A stretch of 64,000 nucleotides of DNA from Tenacibaculum tangerinum (GTDB lineage: Bacteria > Bacteroidota > Bacteroidia > Flavobacteriales > Flavobacteriaceae): contig NZ_CP122539.1 of assembly GCF_029853675.1 (NCBI RefSeq), positions 2,685,001-2,749,000 on the forward strand, given 5' to 3'. A program made the position numbers and the translations under genes. Shown here one piece after another: positions 25,933 through 35,650 of this stretch (the stretch's first letter is position 1; every line of letters starts with the position of its first letter). Below the pieces are notes generated by a model. That model ran no database searches. It saw only the letters and a program-made list of their open reading frames with translations, and was not told where the DNA came from.

Positions 25933-27471
25933 ATGAAAACGACCCATTTTTTTAAATTTACCACATTACTATTCGCTTTTTCGGTATTGCTATGGAATTG
26001 CGAAAAAGAAGAAGTAGCTTTTAGCCAAGAACAAAAAGGACTTGCCAACTATACGCTAGAAAAACTTAACTATGACGATTTATTAAAAGATACCGAAATT
26101 CAGAAGTCGTTACCTCTTTTAGAACAAAACTTCTCAAACAGCAAACAATACAAAGAAGAAGAAATCGCTGAGGGCTTAAACATTCTTACAGAAAAAGTAA
26201 CTAAAATAACTACCGAAAACGTTGTTACATGGACCTTTCAAATTAAAAAGCCTGTTTTAACAGCATCGTATTTTGAAAACTTTCTGGTTAAAAAGTACCA
26301 AAATACTTTTACTTATTTTTTAATATCGTACCAACAAAAACCTGAGGTTGCTCTAGAAAACCCGTACGGCAAAGCCATTTCTTATAAAATACCAGAAAAA
26401 TACCTAAGCTTAGAAAACATAAATTTATCTGCTAAGGATGAATTTATTGATTGGGCACCGCCAGAGGGTGGGTCAGACGATGAATGTGAAGGAACGGTAT
26501 ATACAGAAATTGAACCCTGTAACCAAGGAGGATACCATACCTTAAAATATGCCTGTCAAGATTACCCGCCAATACATGGCACCAGTAATACCCCTTGTAA
26601 CAATCCTTGTTCAGGAACCAATATTGTTACGATCATCGATTTTTCGCATTGCGAAAGTGGTACATACACCCCTCCAACCAATTCAACAACTTCTGGAGGA
26701 GGTAGCGCAGGAACAGGTTCGGGTACTTCTGACCCTACAACAGGCGGAGGTACTACTACAAACGATACCACTACTGGTGAAACCTATACCACCCCGATAA
26801 ACGAAGATGGCTCAGATCCTACCACCTCACCAGAGAAAGCCCAAGCGCAAGAAATTAATAAAAAGCTAGACTATAGCCTAACCAAAGCAGAGATAGCATG
26901 GCTAGAAGCTAACTTTACAGAGGCTGCTAAAATTGATACTTTCTTAATCGAAAATACTACCGCAGAAGCGAAAGCTTTTGCGAAAGAAATAATTGAGGCA
27001 TTGGTAAATGAACTGGCAGGTACTTTTGAAGAATACGTCAAAGAAAACCTAACTTGGCCTTATCCTAATTGTGTTAGTTTTGAATATGCAAATGTGGATG
27101 GTGTAAAAGGAGCTCAAACTACTGGTGTTAATAATATGTTTACAGCATATATCACAACAAGTCCAACAACAACTAAGTTGTCTGCAATTAGCATAACATA
27201 TCCTAGTTTATTCTTTACTATGCCTTCTCAATGGACAAACGGAAGAGCTGCCACACTAACAGCTGAAGCTTTAAACAATTCGATAGATTTAACAAAGAGT
27301 TGGTTTATATCCAATCCAACAGCCAATGAACATGAGTTACAAGCAGTTTGGATGGCAAATATGAAGTCACAAATGGCTATATTTGGCGGTACAGTAGGAA
27401 CTAAAAATCTCTTTACAGTAAGAAGTCCTGCACCATATACGACAAGTTGGTTTAAATCAAATTGCGGGTAA
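25933..27471 (+). CDS. Large surface lipoprotein, unknown function
   Basis: Lipoprotein: signal with lipobox 'VLLWNC' (Cys23). The N-domain (about 25-180) has no recognised motif; then comes a cysteine-rich stretch ('SDDECEGTVYTEIEPCNQGG', more Cys to about residue 240), a Gly/Ser/Thr linker (about 250-285), and a C-terminal domain of ~220 residues ending 'WFKSNCG'. The layout suggests an exposed protein anchored by lipid, with a disulfide-bonded module. It follows the membrane AraC regulator by 85 nt, and 9 nt separate it from the next gene. I do not recognise the family. Confidence 0.65.
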   Translation: MKTTHFFKFTTLLFAFSVLLWNCEKEEVAFSQEQKGLANYTLEKLNYDDLLKDTEIQKSLPLLEQNFSNSKQYKEEEIAEGLNILTEKVTKITTENVVTWTFQIKKPVLTASYFENFLVKKYQNTFTYFLISYQQKPEVALENPYGKAISYKIPEKYLSLENINLSAKDEFIDWAPPEGGSDDECEGTVYTEIEPCNQGGYHTLKYACQDYPPIHGTSNTPCNNPCSGTNIVTIIDFSHCESGTYTPPTNSTTSGGGSAGTGSGTSDPTTGGGTTTNDTTTGETYTTPINEDGSDPTTSPEKAQAQEINKKLDYSLTKAEIAWLEANFTEAAKIDTFLIENTTAEAKAFAKEIIEALVNELAGTFEEYVKENLTWPYPNCVSFEYANVDGVKGAQTTGVNNMFTAYITTSPTTTKLSAISITYPSLFFTMPSQWTNGRAATLTAEALNNSIDLTKSWFISNPTANEHELQAVWMANMKSQMAIFGGTVGTKNLFTVRSPAPYTTSWFKSNCG

Positions 27472-27480
27472 TGGTAGTTT

Positions 27481-27996
27481 ATGAATAATTTTATTTTCAA
27501 ATTAATGATTGCAATAAATCTAATAAGTCCTGAAAAATATCTAAATAAAAGTATTGAAAGTTTAGAAAAGTTTAAGTTAATCAAGGTAGAAGGAACCATA
27601 AGTTCACATGACAAAACATACTCTAGCAACTATTTTGATAAAAGTACTCTTTTATTTTGTACAAAAGAATTTAAAAGTCTTCGTGTTAGTGCAGATAATA
27701 ATGATTCAATTAAATCGATATTCTTTAGTACTACAACTAAAATAGGTGTAGAATCTTATGAAAAACTTGTTGAAGAATATGGTTTACCAAGTCAAATGAT
27801 AAAAATGGAAGAATTAAAAGAAGTGCGTAATTTTTCTAATGATGCATATACTTCTATGGCTTATGAAAGTAGTACATTAAATTGTCATTTTGAAGATAAT
27901 CCATTAATTATAACTTGGGATAAACAAAACTTTCTTTTGGAAATTCATATGGATTATCAAAAAGACATCTCATTTATATCTTTTAGAGTTAAATGA
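27481..27996 (+). CDS. Uncharacterised 171-aa protein
   Basis: Starts 'MNNFIFKLMIAINLISPEK' and has no cleavable signal that I trust, though the first 15 residues are hydrophobic. The body is mixed alpha/beta with lone cysteines and the stretch 'YEKLVEEYGLPSQMIKM'. No recognised domain. It lies 9 nt after the lipoprotein gene and probably belongs to the same transcript; it may be an accessory or inhibitor of the neighbour, which is speculation. Confidence 0.55.
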   Translation: MNNFIFKLMIAINLISPEKYLNKSIESLEKFKLIKVEGTISSHDKTYSSNYFDKSTLLFCTKEFKSLRVSADNNDSIKSIFFSTTTKIGVESYEKLVEEYGLPSQMIKMEELKEVRNFSNDAYTSMAYESSTLNCHFEDNPLIITWDKQNFLLEIHMDYQKDISFISFRVK

Positions 27997-28051
27997 ATTT
28001 GTAGAATTATAGACCAAACCTAAAAGAAATGTCAGACGCATAAAAATAGAC

Positions 28052-28165
28052 ATGAAAAAGATAAGTCCAAACACTTTTGATTCCGAAGTAAATTTGTTAA
28101 CAATATTGCTGTTAATTTTTATTGTCTTCTCTATTCTGTTTTTAATTAAAAGAAATAACAAATGA
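28052..28165 (+). CDS. 37-aa single-helix membrane peptide
   Basis: ATG at 28052, stop TGA overlapping the ATG of the M28 peptidase (ATGA, 28162-28165). The peptide is 'MKKISPNTFDSEV' followed by a ~20-residue hydrophobic helix and a basic end 'IKRNNK', so N-out/C-in or the reverse is possible. The four-base overlap argues that it is really translated and coupled to the peptidase. Too short for ordinary gene callers. Function unknown. Confidence 0.6.
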   Translation: MKKISPNTFDSEVNLLTILLLIFIVFSILFLIKRNNK

Positions 28166-29097
28166 AACCACTTCTTTATATTATTTTGACTATGTTTTTC
28201 TCTTATACTTTTTCTCAAAAAAGAGAAACCTCTAATATTTCTAAAGGAATGATTCATAGAATCAAAAATGATTTAGAAATAATAACAAAAACACCAAAAC
28301 CAAGAAATTATCAGAATATTGAGACGTTAAACTATGTAGCCAATTATATAAAAGACTCTTTTAAAAAAGTATGTGATACTGTTTATTATCAACCTTACTC
28401 TATTAATAACAATGAATATAAAAATGTTATTGGATCTGTAGGCATTAAAAACAAAGAACGAATTATAATTGGTGCACATTACGATGTTTTTGGAGACTCT
28501 AATGGAGCAGATGATAATGCTAGTGGTATAGTTGCCTTACTAGAGTTGGTACGAATGCTCTCGAAAGAAAATTTACATTATAGGATAGATTTTGTTGCTT
28601 ACACATTAGAAGAACCTCCTTTTTTCAGAACCAAGCAGATGGGAAGTTATATACATGCAAAAAACATGTATGATAACAAAACATCTATAAAAGGTATGAT
28701 TTGCCTAGAAACTATCGGGTATTATAATGAACAAACTAACTCACAAGAATATCCAATAAAAGGCATGAGTTTACTATATGGAAATAAAGGGGATTTTATC
28801 ACGGTAGTGCAGAATAGTTCAGCAGGAAATTTTAGCAACCAAGTTAAAAACTTAATGGAAGAACAAAAATTTATCAAAACAAAATCCTATAAAGGTTCTT
28901 CTAAAGTTGAAGGAGTTGATTTCTCTGACCATTTGAATTATTGGAAGTTTAATTATGATGCTGTTATGATTACAAACACCGCTTTCTACAGGAACAAAAA
29001 TTATCATACTAATAAAGACACTATAGAGACTTTAGATTTAGAAAAAATAAGTTTAGTAATTCAACAATTATATCAAACAATACTACAAATAAAATAA
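28162..29097 (+). CDS. M28-family zinc peptidase, exported
   Basis: A 311-aa secreted metallopeptidase. Signal peptide (about 1-18, ending 'YTFSQ'). Zinc and catalytic motifs of family M28: 'IIIGAHYDVFGDSNGADDNAS' is represented by 'GAHYDV' and 'GADDNASG' (His, Asp), general-base pair in 'AYTLEEPPFF', and downstream 'DFSDHLNYW' and 'NYHTNKDTIETLD'. It probably removes amino acids from peptide ends in the periplasm. Coupled by an ATGA overlap to the upstream membrane peptide. A terminator hairpin lies about 120 nt downstream. Confidence 0.88.
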   Translation: MKPLLYIILTMFFSYTFSQKRETSNISKGMIHRIKNDLEIITKTPKPRNYQNIETLNYVANYIKDSFKKVCDTVYYQPYSINNNEYKNVIGSVGIKNKERIIIGAHYDVFGDSNGADDNASGIVALLELVRMLSKENLHYRIDFVAYTLEEPPFFRTKQMGSYIHAKNMYDNKTSIKGMICLETIGYYNEQTNSQEYPIKGMSLLYGNKGDFITVVQNSSAGNFSNQVKNLMEEQKFIKTKSYKGSSKVEGVDFSDHLNYWKFNYDAVMITNTAFYRNKNYHTNKDTIETLDLEKISLVIQQLYQTILQIK

Positions 29098-29215
29098 CTG
29101 CTATTTTGTATATTCTCTCTTCAATTAAGTAATATCATTCAATATTTTTTTGCATGCTTTCTTTTTAATTGAAACATGATTTGTAAGCTTAAAAAATTAC
29201 CCAAACCTTTTAGCT

Positions 29216-29258
29216 AAAACACCTTTATTTTTCCAAAAATTTGAAGGTGTTTTTTATG
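29216..29258 (+). terminator. Terminator in the 29.1-29.46 kb gap
   Basis: Stem aaaacacctt / aaggtgtttt with an 18-nt loop and T-tail, 118 nt after the M28 stop. The rest of the 363-bp gap upstream of the next gene holds no ORF; gcgaattcgc at about 29409-29418 is a perfect 10-bp palindrome, and I find no convincing TAnnTTTG promoter box. Confidence 0.6.
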
Positions 29259-29460
29259 ACTATATACCCCAAAGTAGTATCCCTTTTTTTCTTTACAAAA
29301 GGAAGAAGGAGCTTCGAATACAATGAAAATCAAAAAGATATGTATATTTACTATCCATTAAACTATTTATAAAGATATGATTTGTATCAAAACGACGTTA
29401 TCTATCCAAAGCGAATTCGCATAAGAGAGACTATTAACAATTAATTAAAAATCAACTACA

Positions 29461-32400
29461 ATGAATGTATCGAAGACCCCCGAATCTACGACAGTTTGTG
29501 AACTTATACACCAACAAATGATTGCTCATCCAGCGCAAACAGCCATCATCGATGGGAAAACGCATATCAATTACAAAACCTTACTAAAACGTAGCAATGA
29601 AGTAGCTGGAGAACTTCAAAATCGAGGAATACAACCCGGAGCCTTCATTGGCGTTTGTATGCACCGCTCGTGGGAGTTAGTAGCGACTTTACTAGGTATT
29701 ATGCAAGCAGGATGCGCCTATGTGCCTTTAGACCCCGCTTACCCAAAAGAGCGTATACAGTATATGCTCGAACACTCTCGTACTTCGGCTGTTTTTGTCG
29801 ACTCCGAAGATGCCGCAAATTTATGCAGCAAAGTAAAAGAGTTGCTATGGATACATACGGTAGGCAAACATACAGATACTACCATAAATGCCTCTCCAGA
29901 TGAATTGGCGTACGTCATTTATACCTCTGGCTCTACTGGTCGCCCTAAAGGAGTCGCTATTGAACATAATGGTATCGTTTCTTTGGTAGCATCGATGAAT
30001 GAGTTATTTACTGAAGATCAGTTAAAAGGGATGGTTGCAGCCGCATCGGTTTGTTTTGACACCTCTGTGATGGAAATTATTGGTACCTTATCGTTAGGAG
30101 GTACCATCATCTTGGCAAAAAATGCCTTAGAGCTTACCTCACTTCCGGCAGTCGACCAAGTAACGATGTTCGTTATGGTTCCTTCAGCAGTGCAAGCCAT
30201 CATCGCTTCACAAAAATTACCGAAAAACTTACAATGCTTGGTGTTCGGTGGCGAAGCACTAAAACGTTCGCTGGTACAACAAGTATACGAGCAAAAACCG
30301 AACATAACTATCTTCAATGCTTATGGCCCAACTGAAGATACGGTGTATTCAACCATCACTAAGATACACAAAGAAGATGCGGTAATTACCATCGGTACCT
30401 CTGTACTCCACTCACGTGCGTATGTTTTGGATGAACAACTACAACCCGTCGCCGATGAAAAAGTAGGTGAATTGTATCTTTCAGGAAATAAATTGGCACG
30501 TGGTTATTTGTTTGATGAAGATTTAACCAAAGAACGATTCATCAACGTACAATTTGATAACCACGACAACAGTGTTCGTTTGTATAAAACGGGCGATTTA
30601 TGTCGTTGGACTCCTACCAATGAGATTGAATTTGTAGGACGTGCCGATCAACAAGTTAAAATTAGAGGACATCGAATAGAACTCGAAGAAATTGAAGCGG
30701 TTATCGAAACCATGGAAAATATTGATACAGCCGCTGCCGTAGTTGCCGATGGAAGTATTGGTCAACAAATACTTGTCGCTTACGTAATCAGTAATGAAAA
30801 CAAACCAATAGATTTTTCTGATATTAGCTCTTTTGTGGCAAAACACTTGCCAAAATACATGGTTCCACAGATTGTGAAACAAGTACAAGAGCTACCACTA
30901 CTGCCTAACGATAAGCTAGACAGAAAAAAATTAGCGAACCTTACTATTGAGCTATCCTCTGAACTGGTGACTGAAAATTCTCAACACGATCAGAGCCTTC
31001 CGAAGCAAGATGCTTCTTCCAACAATTACCAAGCATACCTATTGCAGACCATCCAAAATGAAGTAGCTCAACTACTCAACATGAAAAATTCAGCAAATGT
31101 ATTACCAGATACTTCATTTGACAATCTCGGAATCGATTCGTTAACCACCCTAGAGCTGAGTAGCAGGTTAAGTAACGCTTTACAATTAGACATTAGTGCG
31201 TATGATATCTTTGAGAACTCTACCCCAAAAGCATTGATCAATCACCTTCTGAGTGCAAAAGAAACGACCAAAGAAAGCAAAAATGTAAAATTAAAAACAG
31301 ACACGCTTACCAGCTTTCAAACCCATATTCAATCGAGTCATCCTACTTTCCAAGCAGCAAAAGTAGCCGCTTGGTCGGTAACAGATAAAAGTAAACTTGT
31401 ACAAGCAGTATTACAAATGGTAAATGACCATCGTAGAAATCCGTACAGCAAAGTATTGCTTACAGGAAGCGCTACCAAAGGCTTGGTAGGAGATGCTTAT
31501 AATGATGAAACACAAGAAGCAATTATTTGGACAACCAACCTATATCTTGGCTTAAATCGTGACCCTGAAGTCATCAAAGAAGCCTCAATCGCATTGAACC
31601 AATTCGGAACGGGTATGGGCACCTCTGCTGCCGCTTCAGGAATGACAAAGCAACATCTAGAATTTGAAGAAGAGTTTGCCGACCTTGTAGGAAAACCTAG
31701 TGCTTGTTTATTCCCCACAGGATATACGGCCAATGTGGGTGCTGTAGCTGGGCTTTTAGGAAGAAATGATATGGTGCTCATCGACCAGCTTTGCCACGCT
31801 TCTATTGTAGATGGTGCCAGACTATGCGGTGCCAAAGTTCGAACGTTTAAACACAACGACGTTCACGATTTAGAAAGTATTCTAAAAGCAGAAACTTCGC
31901 CGTATCGCACTATTTTAGTCGTTTTAGAAGGAGTGTACAGCATGGGTGAAGGAGCAGCACCCGTAGCAAAAATTATTAAAACTGCGAAAAAATACAAGGC
32001 GCTTACTTTGGTAGATGAAGCACACTCTTTTGGCTTTTATGGCGAAGGAGGTGCAGGTATTTGCGCTGCTCAGGGAGTGACTGAAGAAGCCGATTTTATC
32101 ATGACAACGCTAAGTAAGGCTTTAGGAAGCCTTGGAGGGGTCGTTGCTGCCAGTAAAGAGCACATCGATTTGTTAAAATCATCATCAAGAGCCTATATAT
32201 TTCAAGCATCTATTAGTCCTGCTGATATGGCGGCAGCCTTAACAGCGTTAAGAAGATTGAGAAGAGACGATGCCTTACGTGAAAAATTATGGGATACTAC
32301 TCGATATATGCGTCAGAAATTTGAAGAAGCGGGTTACGACTTAGGTACGGGTGACGGACCTATTGTTACCCCTCATTTTGCCGATAAAGATAAACTGTAT

Positions 32401-32976
32401 GCCATCGTACAAAGACTTTACAAACTCGGAATTCAAACTTCTGCGGTTACCTACCCAATTGTGGAAAGCGGAAGAGGTCGTTTACGATTAATTTGTTCGG
32501 CAGCTCATACACGCGAAGATGTCGATAAAACCTTGGCGGCACTTATTAAAGCAGAAAAAGAGGTAGATAAGATGCTTGAGGAAAAGCAAAAAAACAAAGA
32601 GCAAACAAGTGTTCAGTTTTCTGAATTGGAAGATTGGGCAGCACAATTTTCAAGTTACTTAAAAGAGGTTGTTACTGAAAGTACACCCGACTTGGCTATC
32701 GAATTAAAGAGTGCTGAAAGTACGGAAACTGTTTCGATCTTAATAAGAGATACTAAGGTAGCACTTTATCAAAATAGTAATTACGACCTCCCTACTTGTT
32801 CTTTACACATCAATGAAAAAGCAACTATTAATGCTTTAGAATCCTTTGATGTTCAAGGCTTATTACATGCTATATCAGACGGCTCTTGTGTGTTAAAAGG
32901 TCAAATACAACCTTTTGTATGGCTCGTAGGAAGAATTTCAGATTATGCCAACGTTCCAACAGAAGTGGAACTATAA
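29461..32976 (+). CDS. Fusion: NRPS adenylation - carrier - alpha-oxoamine synthase - SCP2-like domain
   Basis: 1171 aa, cytoplasmic. (1) Adenylation domain, about 1-510: A3 '[20 protein letters not shown]', A4 'CFDTSVMEI' with the Asp that normally holds an alpha-amino group, A5 '[12 protein letters not shown]', A7 'YKTGDLCRW', A8 '[19 protein letters not shown]', A10 '[10 protein letters not shown]'. (2) Carrier protein, about 530-605, '[11 protein letters not shown]', phosphopantetheine Ser560. (3) PLP alpha-oxoamine synthase (KBL/AONS/SPT class), about 640-1045: '[13 protein letters not shown]', '[16 protein letters not shown]', '[17 protein letters not shown]' (Asp852, His855), Schiff-base Lys886 in '[11 protein letters not shown]'. 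(4) After a charged linker, about 1065-1171, an SCP2-like pattern ending '[20 protein letters not shown]'. Inferred reaction: load an amino acid, condense it with another amino acid by decarboxylation, give an aminoketone. Freestanding gene; no tailoring genes or PPTase beside it. Confidence 0.88.
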   Translation: MNVSKTPESTTVCELIHQQMIAHPAQTAIIDGKTHINYKTLLKRSNEVAGELQNRGIQPGAFIGVCMHRSWELVATLLGIMQAGCAYVPLDPAYPKERIQYMLEHSRTSAVFVDSEDAANLCSKVKELLWIHTVGKHTDTTINASPDELAYVIYTSGSTGRPKGVAIEHNGIVSLVASMNELFTEDQLKGMVAAASVCFDTSVMEIIGTLSLGGTIILAKNALELTSLPAVDQVTMFVMVPSAVQAIIASQKLPKNLQCLVFGGEALKRSLVQQVYEQKPNITIFNAYGPTEDTVYSTITKIHKEDAVITIGTSVLHSRAYVLDEQLQPVADEKVGELYLSGNKLARGYLFDEDLTKERFINVQFDNHDNSVRLYKTGDLCRWTPTNEIEFVGRADQQVKIRGHRIELEEIEAVIETMENIDTAAAVVADGSIGQQILVAYVISNENKPIDFSDISSFVAKHLPKYMVPQIVKQVQELPLLPNDKLDRKKLANLTIELSSELVTENSQHDQSLPKQDASSNNYQAYLLQTIQNEVAQLLNMKNSANVLPDTSFDNLGIDSLTTLELSSRLSNALQLDISAYDIFENSTPKALINHLLSAKETTKESKNVKLKTDTLTSFQTHIQSSHPTFQAAKVAAWSVTDKSKLVQAVLQMVNDHRRNPYSKVLLTGSATKGLVGDAYNDETQEAIIWTTNLYLGLNRDPEVIKEASIALNQFGTGMGTSAAASGMTKQHLEFEEEFADLVGKPSACLFPTGYTANVGAVAGLLGRNDMVLIDQLCHASIVDGARLCGAKVRTFKHNDVHDLESILKAETSPYRTILVVLEGVYSMGEGAAPVAKIIKTAKKYKALTLVDEAHSFGFYGEGGAGICAAQGVTEEADFIMTTLSKALGSLGGVVAASKEHIDLLKSSSRAYIFQASISPADMAAALTALRRLRRDDALREKLWDTTRYMRQKFEEAGYDLGTGDGPIVTPHFADKDKLYAIVQRLYKLGIQTSAVTYPIVESGRGRLRLICSAAHTREDVDKTLAALIKAEKEVDKMLEEKQKNKEQTSVQFSELEDWAAQFSSYLKEVVTESTPDLAIELKSAESTETVSILIRDTKVALYQNSNYDLPTCSLHINEKATINALESFDVQGLLHAISDGSCVLKGQIQPFVWLVGRISDYANVPTEVEL

Positions 32977-33215
32977 GTAAACACGTGGTACAGTATTTAA
33001 GGCAAATACGATTTATGGTTTTTCATTTCACATTTAGGTCTATTGTCTCTTCGAGTAAAATTAGTTGAATGAAATGAACATAATTTTGTATTAAGAAGTG
33101 ATAGCATGGTTCTCGATAGCTCTGCTGAGCCTAATTTTTAAATCATTACCATTCTTAAAAATCACTCGAACTGGGGGTGTTCAAAAAGTATCTCAACATA
33201 AAAGGATAAAAACAA

Positions 33216-33268
33216 TTTGACCAAAAGACCTTGATGTTTTGTAAAAACATCAAGGTCTTTTGGTCAAA
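33216..33268. terminator. Perfect 25-bp inverted repeat, likely bidirectional terminator
   Basis: Arms 33216-33240 and 33244-33268 are perfectly complementary around a 3-nt gta loop (core accttgatgtttt / aaaacatcaaggt). It lies between the converging fusion gene and SCO1 gene. T-tracts are weak, and the stem is longer than any other terminator here. The remaining gap (32977-33215) has a degenerate inverted pair, ggttctcgata ... cactcgaac, of a type seen between flavobacterial genes, and no ORF. Confidence 0.6.
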
Positions 33269-33301
33269 TCATACGTGTCTTTTGTAAACTTTCTTAGTGT
33301 G

Positions 33302-33979
33302 TTATTTTTTATACTCTTGTTTCAACAAAGAAATATCGTCAATAATTTTTTGCATGTTCTCTTTTTTGGTTCCATCGTACGAACCTCTTATACGTCCTTC
33401 TTTATCAATTAACACAAAGTTTTCGGTATGTACCCAATCGTTTTCGCCACCATCGCCTTCATCTAACACAGCAAAATAATGTTTACGAGCTAAATTGTAA
33501 ATGTGTTTTTTATCACCTGTAGTTACATTCCATTTTCCATCAATCACCCCTTTTTCTTTAGCATACTTTTTTAATACTGGAACACTATCCATTACGGGTG
33601 TTACCGAATGCGATAAAAACATAATGTCGTCATCATTTTTATAATGCTCTTGCAACTCACTCATATTATACGCCATGGCAATACAAATAGTTTGGCAACG
33701 TGTAAAAAAGAAATCGGCTATATAAATTTTCCCTTCATAGTCGGCATTGGTAATGGTATCGCCATTTTGGTTGATTAACCTAAACTCGCCTACTCGATGG
33801 TTTTTTTTCTTATTTCGAACAGAAGCATCGACCAATTTCGGATTGATATCAGCCGGATTGTATATCGGCAATTTTGTATCAACTTTTACCAAATGATAAA
33901 AAACGGGTATTCCAACAGCACAAAAAACCAAGATAAAAATAAGCGTGCTTTTTGACTTTTTAAAGAATTTGATATCCAC
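33302..33979 (-). CDS. SCO1/SenC-family copper chaperone
   Basis: A 225-aa protein held by one N-terminal membrane helix (about 11-30) with a thioredoxin-fold periplasmic domain. The copper-binding residues are Cys95 and Cys99 ('FFTRCQTIC') and His184 ('WVHTENFVLID'). SCO proteins deliver copper to the CuA site of cytochrome oxidase. The Cys spacing and His are intact. It stands alone on the minus strand, diverging from rseP; no oxidase genes are adjacent. Confidence 0.92.
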   Translation of the reverse strand: MDIKFFKKSKSTLIFILVFCAVGIPVFYHLVKVDTKLPIYNPADINPKLVDASVRNKKKNHRVGEFRLINQNGDTITNADYEGKIYIADFFFTRCQTICIAMAYNMSELQEHYKNDDDIMFLSHSVTPVMDSVPVLKKYAKEKGVIDGKWNVTTGDKKHIYNLARKHYFAVLDEGDGGENDWVHTENFVLIDKEGRIRGSYDGTKKENMQKIIDDISLLKQEYKK

Positions 33980-34138
33980 AATACTAAAATTTTTTACAAA
34001 AATACGACTAAAAACAGCGTTTGTAAATCACTATCCTAAAAAGTTTGTTAAAACAAATGCGCAACTGCTACACAAACTTTTAGAACTGTACTGAAAAACG
34101 TACATTTGTCAGATTTTAAATTTAGACGAACACCATTT

Positions 34139-35485
34139 ATGGAAATTTTAATAAAAGCATCACAATTTATTTTAAGCTTATCGCTCTTAATCGTTTTACA
34201 CGAATTAGGTCATTTTATTCCTGCAAAATTATTTAAAACCCGTGTCGAAAAATTCTACCTTTTTTTCGATTATAAATTTTCGTTGTTTAAAAAGAAAATT
34301 GGTGAAACAGTATATGGTATTGGTTGGATTCCGTTAGGTGGATATGTAAAAATTGCAGGTATGATTGATGAAAGTATGGATACCGAGCAAATGCAAAAAC
34401 CTCCACAACCTTGGGAATTTCGTTCTAAACCTGCTTGGCAACGTCTAATTATTATGTTAGGTGGGGTTACTGTAAATTTTATTTTGGGTATTTTAATTTA
34501 CATCTGTTTAATGTGGGTATATGGAGAAAAATATTTACCAAATGAAAGTTTAAAAGATGGCGTTTGGGTTCAAGATCAATTAGGAAAAGATTTAGGTTTA
34601 GAAACAGGAGATAAAATTTTAACAATTGACGGACAAAAAATAGAAAAGTTTAGAGAACTTCCGTTAGAGTTTATTAACGGTACTTCTTATACTGTTGAAA
34701 GAAACGGAACTGTTCTTGAAAAAGAAATTCCTACCGACTTTATCTCCAAGTTAGTGGATAGAGGTAAAGATGCTGGAGCTTTTATAACTCCAAGATACCC
34801 ATTTGTTATTGCTGGTGTACAAAAAGATTCGTTAAATGCTGATAGTAATATTTTACCAAAGGATATTATCACTGCTGTAAATGGACAAAACATAACTTAT
34901 TTTGATCAAGCAAAACCTATTTTACATAGCTTAAAAGGACAAGAAGTTGCATTGTCTATAAGAAGAGGTAAAGAGAATTTAACTGTTCCTGCAAAGGTTT
35001 CAAATTATGGAAATTTAGGAGTTGCTCTTGGTGCTGTTTCTTTAGTGGATTTAGAAAAACTAGGGTATTACAACTTGGCAGAAAAAACCTATTCTTTTGC
35101 AGAAGCAATCCCTGCTGGTACCAATAAAGCTTGGACTACTTTGACCAATTACATTAAGCAAATGAAAAAGATTTTAAATCCGAGTACAGGTGCTTACAAA
35201 GGTTTAGGCGGATTTATTTCTATTGGAAGTATATTCCCTGCTGAATTTAGTTGGTATTCATTCTGGAGTATTACTGCGTTCTTATCGATTATGTTAGGGT
35301 TTATGAATTTATTACCTATCCCTGCTTTAGATGGTGGACATGTGGTGTTTACCTTATGGGAAATGATTACTGGTAAAAAGCCAGGTGATAAGTTCTTAGA
35401 GTATGCTCAAATTACAGGATTTATCCTATTAATAATATTACTACTTTTTGCAAACGGAAACGATATATTTAGGTTATTCAAATAA
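34139..35485 (+). CDS. rseP: Site-2 (RIP) membrane metalloprotease RseP
   Basis: Intramembrane zinc protease that cleaves anti-sigma factors and signal-peptide remnants. Zinc site 'LIVLHELGHF' (His21, Glu22, His25), third ligand motif 'PIPALDGGHVVF' near the C-terminus, two PDZ-like regions between, and four membrane helices. I place the start at ATG 34139 ('MEILIKASQF'); the ORF's TTG at 34106 lies inside the promoter box TACATTTG (34101-34108). 448 aa. A possible substrate is the ECF anti-sigma system at 51.6 kb, though that protein lacks an obvious membrane helix. Terminator at 35508-35540. Confidence 0.94.
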   Translation: MEILIKASQFILSLSLLIVLHELGHFIPAKLFKTRVEKFYLFFDYKFSLFKKKIGETVYGIGWIPLGGYVKIAGMIDESMDTEQMQKPPQPWEFRSKPAWQRLIIMLGGVTVNFILGILIYICLMWVYGEKYLPNESLKDGVWVQDQLGKDLGLETGDKILTIDGQKIEKFRELPLEFINGTSYTVERNGTVLEKEIPTDFISKLVDRGKDAGAFITPRYPFVIAGVQKDSLNADSNILPKDIITAVNGQNITYFDQAKPILHSLKGQEVALSIRRGKENLTVPAKVSNYGNLGVALGAVSLVDLEKLGYYNLAEKTYSFAEAIPAGTNKAWTTLTNYIKQMKKILNPSTGAYKGLGGFISIGSIFPAEFSWYSFWSITAFLSIMLGFMNLLPIPALDGGHVVFTLWEMITGKKPGDKFLEYAQITGFILLIILLLFANGNDIFRLFK

Positions 35486-35507
35486 CTTAACAATACTATA
35501 AAACAGG

Positions 35508-35540
35508 AAAAGCATCGTACTCAGTACGATGCTTTTTCCA
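35508..35540 (+). terminator. Terminator of rseP
   Basis: Perfect 13-bp stem aaaagcatcgtac / gtacgatgctttt with a tca loop, then T. Located 23 nt after the stop. Confidence 0.88.
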
Positions 35541-35650
35541 TATATTATTTTTGGTTTACCTCCTTTTAATACTATTCACAACTAAAATTACAATTCATTT
35601 AAGCATGGAAAGACTAACAATTTTAAATCCGTGATTTAAAATTAATTAAA

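Noticed and set aside
27228..27629. 133-aa minus-strand ORF across the lipoprotein end
   Set aside because: Spans two sense genes in opposite orientation with no motif; a shadow.
32886..33068. 60-aa ORF at the end of the fusion gene
   Set aside because: Out-of-frame shadow of the conserved C-terminal domain.
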